Shown here in pieces: positions 58,141-64,000 of a stretch of 64,000 nt of DNA. The first letter of the stretch is position 1. Every line of letters begins with the position of its first letter. Location: positions 293,647,160 through 293,711,159 of the forward strand of contig NC_057814.1 in the NCBI RefSeq assembly GCF_018294505.1, given 5' to 3'. Position numbers and translations under genes: made by a program. Below the pieces are notes generated by a model. The model did no database searches. It was not told the DNA's origin and saw only the letters and a list, made by a program, of their open reading frames with translations. The stretch comes from Triticum aestivum (lineage: Eukaryota > Streptophyta > Magnoliopsida > Poales > Poaceae).

Positions 58141-58746
58141 TGGGGTTTTTCGGTGCCTGCGAGCCAGCGGGGAAGTGGATTCAGGCGGGCGAGCGAAGAA
58201 GCTTCTCCTCGTGTGGCCGAGCAGTGAGCGGGGGGATATGGTACGCGCGAGCTACCAAGGAAGATGGCGCGGGTGGGCGAGTAGTGAGCGGGGGTAAATG
58301 GTGTGCGGCCGACGATGGGGAAGAGAGGAGGAAGAAGAAGAGAGGAGGAAGAAGAAGAGAGGAGGAAGAAGAGTGGAAGACGGGGAAGAAAGTGCATTCA
58401 ATCTCAATTCTACTAGTACTACTACCAGGATATACCGTCCTTCGGAGTGTAAATAGTTACGCCGATGACATGTGGGTCTGCCACAACAGGGCCCATATGT
58501 CAGTTAATGGAGGACAGAGGTGCGTAGGCGTATTTGCGGAAGCGTGCTCTACTGGCAAACATGATGGCAGTATTGGGTAAGGCTGATTTAGTAACGCCAA
58601 CTCGCTGGTTCAGCTTATTAATTACATGTCCCATCTGCTGCAGCGTGTATTGTCACTTCACTGTGAAGACTAGTTGAATAGTTCTCTCTGACCGAGATGG
58701 GGAATAATGGATCGCGAGGACTTCCTTTCTACAGTATCCCTATGCC
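58141..58746. other. Upstream flank of F-box gene 1, with a GA-rich tract
   Basis: Upstream of the ATG at 58140 on the minus strand. A purine tract of GAGGAGGAAGAA units at 58321-58376 reads as a CT-rich tract on the gene strand, a common plant 5' leader or promoter feature. No clear TATA box is identified. Nothing else is recognised up to the miniature-element remnants. Confidence 0.45.
58321..58376. repeat. GA-rich microsatellite (AGAGGAGGAAGA)n
   Basis: About four imperfect units of a 15-bp period, all purine on plus. Confidence 0.8.
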
Positions 58747-58873
58747 TCTACGCTCACTTCACTCATTTTGCTCCGTACCTAGTCACTTGTTGAAATCTGT
58801 AGAAAGACAAATACTCCGTATTTGGGAACAGAGGGAGGCTTTTACTCCATACTATTTGGGAACAGAGGGAGTA
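58747..58873. mobile_element. Two Stowaway-type MITE right-half remnants
   Basis: The first (58755-58837) has CACTCATTTTGCTCCGTACC, GTCACTTGTTGAAATCTG and TATTTGGGAACAGAGGGAGG. The second (about 58843-58873) repeats TACTATTTGGGAACAGAGGG. Both lack a left arm. They may be a partial duplication of one element. Confidence 0.65.
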
Positions 58874-58936
58874 TCACCATATGGAGGGAACAGAGGAAGC
58901 TTGAAGTATGAACATGTCAATGGGAGGGAGTAAGCC

Positions 58937-59046
58937 CCATGCATGCATGCACGCATGCAACATGCAACACTCACACGTACACATGGACGCACGCAACACT
59001 CACGCACCCATGCGGCACACAGCACACGACGCAACACACACACTCA
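58937..59046. repeat. CA/GC-rich simple repeat
   Basis: CATGCATGCATGCACGCATG followed by loose ACGCACGCAACACTCAC-type units up to the ACACACACTCACG end. Low-complexity and non-coding. Confidence 0.7.
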
Positions 59047-59065
59047 CGCTCAATTGCTCAACCTA

Positions 59066-59370
59066 CTCCCTACATCCGTGAAAGACTGTACATTTAGAGA
59101 TTTACACATTGACCAGGGCATAATTAACACCCAAAAGTAGCAGACTTATGTGTGCATGCGACCATTGAGATAAGAAGATTAAATGAAGGCCGTTGCATGC
59201 TGTAATTAAGGATAGACATGTAGCCTATACCTACAGCACAAGTTGGTGCATTAGTCAATCAATATCGATTTAGATTAAAGGCTAAATGCATTGGAAGTGT
59301 AGATGTACATCATGTACTAGACTCTTTGTTTTATAGCCGATGTACACTCTTTGTTGGAAGACCGAGGGAG
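59066..59370. mobile_element. Stowaway-like MITE, about 305 bp, worn ends
   Basis: The left arm CTCCCTACATCCGTGAAAGA then CTGTACATT is inverted at the right as ATGTACACTCTTTGTTGGAA then GACCGAGGGAG. TA precedes the left end (59064-59065), but GA rather than TA follows the right end, so the duplication has mutated or the edge is off by a few bases. Confidence 0.55.
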
Positions 59371-59852
59371 GACACGTGCATGCACTCACATACACAGCCA
59401 GGGCGGTTCGCGCGCAAGGGTTGGACTCGTGTCGCGCCTGCGTAAAGTTTTGTTTAACTGATTTCTTTGCTCTGCCAACTGACAGGTGGGACCCAGAAAC
59501 CAGGTGACAATTTAACCAGTCAACAAAGTGCCACGTCGACTATGTGGCCGGTCAGTAGGGTGCAATACGGTGCTCTACGATGAGCTAGTGATCGTATAAT
59601 CGCCGCAAAACTATATATAGTGACCGTAAAGAGCGTACTGTTACATACATTGACCGCCAGTGTATTTTTCTCGTTTCAAATTAAGCCGTATTAATCGGAA
59701 AGGACGCAGTATGGACTACTACTACTAGTACTAGTACTGCTTTGATGTGTCCCGTCAACTCGCCGAACCAGGAGAAGCTTGCTTACTACGCCTCTCCCTC
59801 GCCCACGCGCGCGGTGGTTCGCAGGACTAGGAGAGGGTTTTGACTACAGCGC
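59371..59852. other. No gene recognised
   Basis: Contains a GACAGGTGGGACCCAG block (about 59480) and a CAACAAAGTGCCACG block resembling the CACTA repeat vocabulary of 9300-14700, and a short ACTACTACTAGTACTAGTAC run near 59713. No complete element is seen. Confidence 0.4.
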
Positions 59853-59893
59853 CCTCTCCCTCTCCCTCTCCCTCTCCCTTGCCCTCGCCCTCG
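59853..59893. repeat. CTCTCC microsatellite
   Basis: About six CCCTCT units grading into CCCTCG. It keeps several phases open and accounts for the apparent small frames rich in Ser, Pro and Leu. Confidence 0.85.
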
Positions 59894-59960
59894 TGGTGGA
59901 CATGCAGCAGTTCAATCGGTGTCAGATTGCCAGAAGCATATTGTACTGTAGTATCTCATT

Positions 59961-60056
59961 GTTGGACCTCCCGAAGAGGCGAAGAGCCAAGTGCAAGGTT
60001 CACACGAGTACGAACTGTTGAACCTCCCGAAGAGGCAAAGAGCCAAGCGCAAGGTT
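59961..60056. repeat. Tandem duplication, 56-bp period
   Basis: GTTGGACCTCCCGAAGAGGC at 59961 and GTTGAACCTCCCGAAGAGGC at 60017, each followed by AAGAGCCAAG and GCAAGGTT. Three mismatches in 40 bp. Confidence 0.9.
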
Positions 60057-60369
60057 TTATAGGAGTTGTCGTCCTAGTAGGAGTGTACTACAACTATAGC
60101 GAATGATGCTACTATATGATACCGCCACGTCACATATATCCGAAGCTGTGCCACCTTTTTTCTCAAAGAGCGTGTTGGAGCCCGTGCAACAACCATACAA
60201 GTTGCACGTACACATAACACATTTACTAGTAATAAATTCTAAAGGACAAATGCCAGTATGCCACACAAGTTCATCTCCAATTCATGTGATAAATTTGTGC
60301 ACGACTAGTCTACATATATTCACAGCGCTACCGTTCACAATTACCGTACTCCACTTACACGTTATAGAT
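60057..60369. other. 3' flank of DUF295 gene 2
   Basis: No transposon edge seen. Lies directly downstream of the stop codon of the minus-strand DUF295 exon and probably contains its 3' untranslated region. Confidence 0.4.
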
Positions 60370-60790
60370 GGGCTACATGTCCTCCTCCAGGTTCCAGTCC
60401 CAGGTGTTCTTCATGGATGGCACGATCCATAGCGGTGGGCAACGGGAATCACTGTCGCAGCTTTCTAGTCCGGTTCCACACGATGGAGACTCATCGAAGC
60501 TGAAGCGGCATAAATCAGGGATAGCATGTCCCAGCATGTCGTTCATCCGGCGGTGCGCACTGAAGACACAACCATGCTTCATGAATGGCAGGCCTTCCGT
60601 GTCGTGCACGGAAGGTGGCATCCGCTTCACAATGGGGTGGCTGTCCCCAATGAATAGCGAGTACTCTCCAAGAGTGTTCCTCGGCACCCACGTAGCATCA
60701 CGGGGGTCGAACTCGGCGCCGTTCATATGGTACACACGGCATCCCAGATCTGGACACATGGTGACGTACATAGTCAAGGTCCATGCATAA
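60370..60790 (-). pseudogene. DUF295 gene 2, C-terminal exon
   Basis: The frame reads CPDLGCRVYHMNGAEFDP, then ATWVPRNTLGEYSLFIGDSH, CVFSAHRRMNDMLGHAIPD, LCRFSFDES and PPLWIVPSMKNTW before the stop near 60373. This matches the C-terminal half of grass DUF295/F-box proteins: W-V-x-x-x-x-L-G-x-x-x-L-F-I-G, a C-V-F or I-Y-F strand, and the terminal P-L-W-F/I-V/I-P-S. An acceptor-like TGTGTCCAG at about 60760 or the in-frame ATG at 60777 may open it. On its own it lacks the F-box and half the propeller, so it is not a complete gene. It covers the part gene 1 has lost, but it lies upstream of gene 1 on the same strand and so is a separate tandem paralogue. Confidence 0.65.
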
Positions 60791-61186
60791 TAATGTTGTG
60801 CTCAAATATGGCGGTCAGTAATACTGTGCAGCAAATAGTAGTACTCCGGTATAGAGGAAGTAAAATAACCAGCTTATTATATATAGCCACTCTTGGGTAC
60901 ATGGATGAGATAGTAAGACATGGAAAAACAAAAATGGTGGCAGCTAGTGGGTTCAAGTCTTCAAGGGCCTAGCTAGCTATACGCGTCCTCCAAGGTAAAA
61001 AGTACTCCTACTAGTACTACAAAGTATACTACTAGTACAACAATGAAAGAGAAAGCGAGAGGGTTAAAAAATGGAATACCTGGGTAGATGGTGATGGTCC
61101 GATCGTGGTAGATTGTGTGACCATGTTGCACATCAGTGGTACCATGGGTAACGACTGCTAAGATAGTTGATCCCAATATGCCAAAG
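60791..61186. other. Probable intronic or eroded sequence of gene 2
   Basis: No recognisable domain. On the minus strand an open stretch (61176-60990, GSTILAVVTHGTTDVQHGHT) ends at a donor-like CAG/GTATTC near 61082, which could be a further exon, but I cannot match it to DUF295. Confidence 0.3.
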
Positions 61187-61404
61187 TCAGCTACAAGGTT
61201 CCAGGTTAGACCGAATCACGGATGCAAATGCACATCCAGGATCGGCGATCTTATTTTGATCGGGGGATGACGGGTCCCTGCAAAATAATGGAGTACTGTT
61301 AGGGATGCAAATAAAGGTTTGTGCATTCCGTTTGTAATCTCCCGTACCGTAGGATGGCAACCAGATGAAACAAGTCCCCTGGCTTGTCACCGCGAAGATG
61401 CGTC
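61187..61404 (-). pseudogene. Possible DUF295 gene 2 fragment, cut by Gypsy element
   Basis: From the Gypsy junction the minus frame reads LGRIFAVTSQGTCFIWLPSY, resembling the DUF295 strand with F/Y-A-V-x-x-x-G and an aromatic. A GTACGG donor-like site follows, and TTTTGCAG/GGACC at about 61275 is a good acceptor. Everything upstream (F-box and first strands) is absent because the Gypsy fragment abuts at about 61405. Assignment is tentative. Confidence 0.4.
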
Positions 61405-61408
61405 CTAG

Positions 61409-62352
61409 ATGGCGCACGGCGTATTCATTGTCATTGACAAGCTCACAAAAGTGGCTCATTTCCTTCCAATCAAAGAATCTATCATAGCAGCGCAGTTGGC
61501 AGAGCTATACACCTCCAGGATTGTCTCCTTGCACGGCATTCCACAATTGATTTCTTCAGATCGTGGAAGCATCTTCACTTCTAAGTTCTGGGACTCCTTC
61601 CAGAAGGCCATGGGCACCAACATTCGCTTCAGCACAACTGTCCATCCTCAAACTAGTGGCCAAGTTGAGCGAGTCAATCAAATCCTTGAAGATATGCTCA
61701 GGGCTTGTGTCATTTCCTTTGGCATGAAGTGGGAAGATTGTCTTCCATATGCCGAATTCTCCTACAACAACAGCTTCCAAGCGAGTTCGGGCAAGGCCCC
61801 ATTCGAAATTCTCTATGGCAGAAAGTGTCGTTCTCCTCTCAATTGGTCAGAGACTGGTGAACGCCAACTTCTTGGCAATGACTTAATCACAGAGGCTAAA
61901 GAAATGTGTAAAGTCATCCGTGAAAATCTCAATGCCGCGCAATCGCGCCAGAAGAGTTACTATGATAGTAAGCACCGTGATTTGGCTTTCGAGTCGGAGA
62001 CCATGTCTACCTCCGCGTCTCTCCAATGAAAGGCACTCGTCGCTTCGGTATCAAAGGGAAGCTTTCCCCTAGATACGTGGGTCCTTTCAAGATCATTGGC
62101 AAAAGAGGCGACCTCGCCTATCAACTTGAGCTTCCCTCCAACTTCGCGAACGTGCATGATGTGTTCCACGTGTCACAGCTTCGCAAGTGCTTCAAGACTC
62201 CTGAGCGCACCATCAACTTCGAAGAGATTGATCTCCAAGAAGATATGTCTTATCATGAGCACCCCGTTGCTATTCTTGAAGAAACTGAGCGCAAGACTCG
62301 CAACAAGTCAATCAAATTCCTGAAAGTGAAGTGGTCGCACCATTCCGACTGA
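61409..62352 (+). pseudogene. Gypsy integrase core, C-terminus and chromodomain, two lesions
   Basis: Core integrase islands: VIDKLTKVAHFLP (first catalytic Asp region), SSDRGSIFTSKFWDSF (second Asp) and HPQTSGQVERVNQILEDMLR (Glu), in the D-D-35-E order. Then FEILYGRKCRSPLNWSE and, after a phase change at about 61995, the GPF-IIGKRGDLAYQLELP and VFHVSQLRKC blocks of the integrase C-terminus. A TGA at about 62350 interrupts the chromodomain end, which continues after it as EATWECED. The lesions are one single-base loss and one nonsense codon; the N-terminal zinc-binding domain is absent through truncation. Confidence 0.85.
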
Positions 62353-62409
62353 GAAGCCACCTGGGAATGTGAGGACCACGTCCGAATATCCGGAGTTCTT
62401 TCAGTCCTA

Positions 62410-62426
62410 GATCTCGGGACGAGATC
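62410..62426. other. Hairpin GATCTCGGGACGAGATC by the Gypsy 3' LTR
   Basis: The same stem-loop as in E1 and E2, 20 bp upstream of the 3' LTR and just upstream of the GTAGTGGTGGAGTGT purine-side flank. Here it overlaps the former end of pol. Confidence 0.8.
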
Positions 62427-62446
62427 CTCTCGTAGTGGTGGAGTGT

Positions 62447-64000
62447 TGTAACACCCCGGATGTAACTTTCCATATTTGTAACTCCAACTCTTGCCATTTT
62501 CTGCTATGTGTTATGATATTCCCTCCGTGGTTGGGTTTTTGTCTTTCGTTTTGCATTTTGTTCATGTCATGCATCTCATATCATGTCATCATGTGCATCT
62601 CATTTGCATACGTGTTCGTCTCATGCATCCGAGCATTTTCCCCGTTGTCCGTTTTGCAATCCGGCACTCCCACGTGCACCGGTGCACCCCCTCTTGTTTC
62701 TTTTCGTGAGCGGGTGTTGTACGTTCTCGAAATGGACCGAGGTTTGTCAAGTGGCCTTGGTATACCACCGGTAGACCACCTGTCAAGTTTCGTTCCATTT
62801 CGAGGTCGTTTGGTGCTCCAACGGTTAACCGGGTAACCGCAAAGGTCTTTTGTGTGTTGCAGCAAAACCCCCCTCCAAACAGTCCAATAACCCCTCTAAG
62901 CCCCTTCCATGCTCTCGGTCGTTCGATCACGATCGTGTGGGCGAAAACCGCACTCCATTTGGAGCCTCCTACCTCCCTCTACCTATAAATATGTGCACAC
63001 CTCCTCCAAATCCCGGATGAAACCCTAGCCACCACTCCCCTCGCGCCGCCGGACACGTCCGGTCCGGAAGGACGCTTCGCCGCCGCCGCGCCCGACCAAC
63101 GGGACGCCGCCACGTGGCCCCGCGCCGCCGTTCCCCGTCGAAGCCCGCTCAGCCCGCTCCCGGCCCCCGCGGCCCGGAACGGCGCCGCAGTCGCCCCGCG
63201 GGCGCCCGAGCCCCGCGCCGCCGCCCTCCGCCGCCATCGCCTCCTCATCGCCGGGCGCCGCCTCCCGGCCGCGCCGCCGACCGCCCCGGATCCGGCCGCC
63301 TTTCCGCGCCCGACGCCCCGTCGCCGCCTCCCCGAGCGCGCCTCCTCTCCTCCGCGTCTCCCCGAGCTTCGGCCGGCCATCTCCCTCGTCCCTCCGGCCG
63401 GCGTCCGCCTCTTCTCCGGCAAGGAAGCCCGGCGAACCTCGGTTCGCGCGTCGATGAGCTCCAGATCTAAACCGGTTGACTCCCCCCCCCCTCGAATTCT
63501 CTGTCCCGGAAATTCTTGCATAATATTGCTCACTTCATCATGTCATTACTCCGTGCATACTGCTCCGTTTCGTGTGTACAATATATCGAAATGTTTATTA
63601 CGAGATGATCTTCATTTTGTTCCATTGTGCCATGCTAGTTTGAGTTCATATTGATGCCCAAATCTCTGATGCCAGAATGCTATATGATGTTTACTGCTGT
63701 TACTAAACAGAACTTGGTGTTTTGTTATTTTTGTTGCATTTGATGTGTGCATCTTTTGAGTAGGGGCTCTACATGTGTTTTGATCTATGCCATGCCATCT
63801 TTACAGAGATGTATGCCATGTATTTGTGTGATCTATGTAGTGACTAGCACAAGCATGCAAACTAGGCTTCGTGATGTTTCTGTTTTCAGGGACAGGTATG
63901 CCATGTATGTCTGTTACTGCTGTTATTTTGTTGCCATGTATCCATGTGTCTACAGAGAGATCCATGCTTCTTTTGGCATGTTCAGTAAGGATGTTTGGTG
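62447..64000 (+). repeat. Gypsy 3' LTR, incomplete at window end
   Basis: Starts TGTAACACCCCGGATGTAAC. A TATA-like CTATAAATA at 62983-62991 is followed by a leader with AACCCTAGCC at 63022 and a strongly GC-rich stretch (63030-63430), then AT-richer sequence. The long GC-rich open frames on both strands (for example 62979-63533, minus) are compositional. The LTR end is not reached. Confidence 0.8.
62983..62991 (+). promoter_or_regulatory. TATA box in Gypsy LTR
   Basis: CTATAAATA about 540 bp into the LTR and about 35-40 bp before the CAC/AACCCTAGCC leader. Consistent with the LTR promoter of a plant Gypsy element. Confidence 0.6.

Larger units (their letters stand above)
61405..64000 (+). 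mobile_element. 5'-truncated Gypsy chromovirus with 3' LTR
   Basis: Begins abruptly inside the integrase core and continues through the integrase C-terminus and a chromodomain-like end to a 3' LTR at 62447 that runs off the window. No protease, RT or RNase H precedes it, so more than half the element is missing. No TSD can be seen because the left end is truncated. The clade is probably Tekay/Del-like, judged from the chromodomain-type end. Confidence 0.8.

Noticed and set aside
60103..60432. Plus-strand frame of about 109 codons
   Set aside because: Antisense to the DUF295 exon over part of its length and without motif; a shadow of the minus-strand coding region and its flank.
62979..63533. 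184-codon minus frame at the right end
   Set aside because: Ala/Arg/Gly-rich translation of the GC-rich leader of the Gypsy LTR; antisense to the likely transcript and without domain.

Overview
This window is a repeat-dominated piece of a large grass genome, almost certainly Triticeae (wheat, Aegilops or barley relatives). The evidence is a BARE-1/WIS/Angela-type Copia LTR (begins TGTTGGAAATATGCCC, ends CCCCAACA), many Stowaway miniature elements with CTCCCTCCG ends, CACTA DNA, and long-LTR Gypsy derivatives primed by initiator-Met tRNA. I see no intact host gene, no structural RNA gene, no CRISPR array and no convincing new biological system. What the sequence does preserve is a readable history of nested insertion, recombination and decay.

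Layout. 1-9300: low-copy-looking DNA holding a small decayed gene of unknown function with a 45-bp coding repeat (1508-2180, minus), several Stowaway elements or remnants, a 502-bp Harbinger/Tourist-type element with TTA duplications (5437-5938), and a degenerate tandem family of exon-like blocks (6065-8480). 9300-16294: CACTA-type DNA built of 1.64-kb tandem units and minisatellites, ending at a clear CACTA terminus at 16294. 16298-17333: the downstream part of an F-box/DUF295 gene on the minus strand. 17334-57738: a 40.4-kb retrotransposon nest. 57739-58140: the upstream part of the same F-box gene. 58141-60369: miniature-element remnants and simple repeats. 60370-61404: pieces of a second DUF295 gene. 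61405-64000: a 5'-truncated Gypsy chromovirus with its 3' LTR running off the window.

The nest. A three-LTR Gypsy-like element (here E1; LTR-internal-LTR-internal-LTR, minus strand, LTRs about 4.25 kb) sits inside exon 1 of the F-box gene and is flanked by the 5-bp duplication CCAAC at 17329-17333 and 57739-57743. It was later hit twice. A tandem Angela array (21560-31569, plus strand, internal-LTR-internal-LTR) lies at the left, and one deletion appears to have removed its first LTR, most of its first internal region and about 0.73 kb of E1. A second long-LTR element (here E2, 41506-53518, minus strand, LTRs about 4.1 kb) is inserted 34 bp inside the left edge of the third E1 LTR, flanked by the duplication CACGT.

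The F-box gene was thus broken by E1 in exon 1 and by CACTA in exon 2, and also carries a frame break after the F-box. Its neighbour keeps only the C-terminal half of the same family and is truncated on its 5' side by the Gypsy fragment. All pol-like frames in the elements are interrupted. Coordinates of TE edges were read from terminal motifs and target-site duplications; family names beyond superfamily are inference without a database search.
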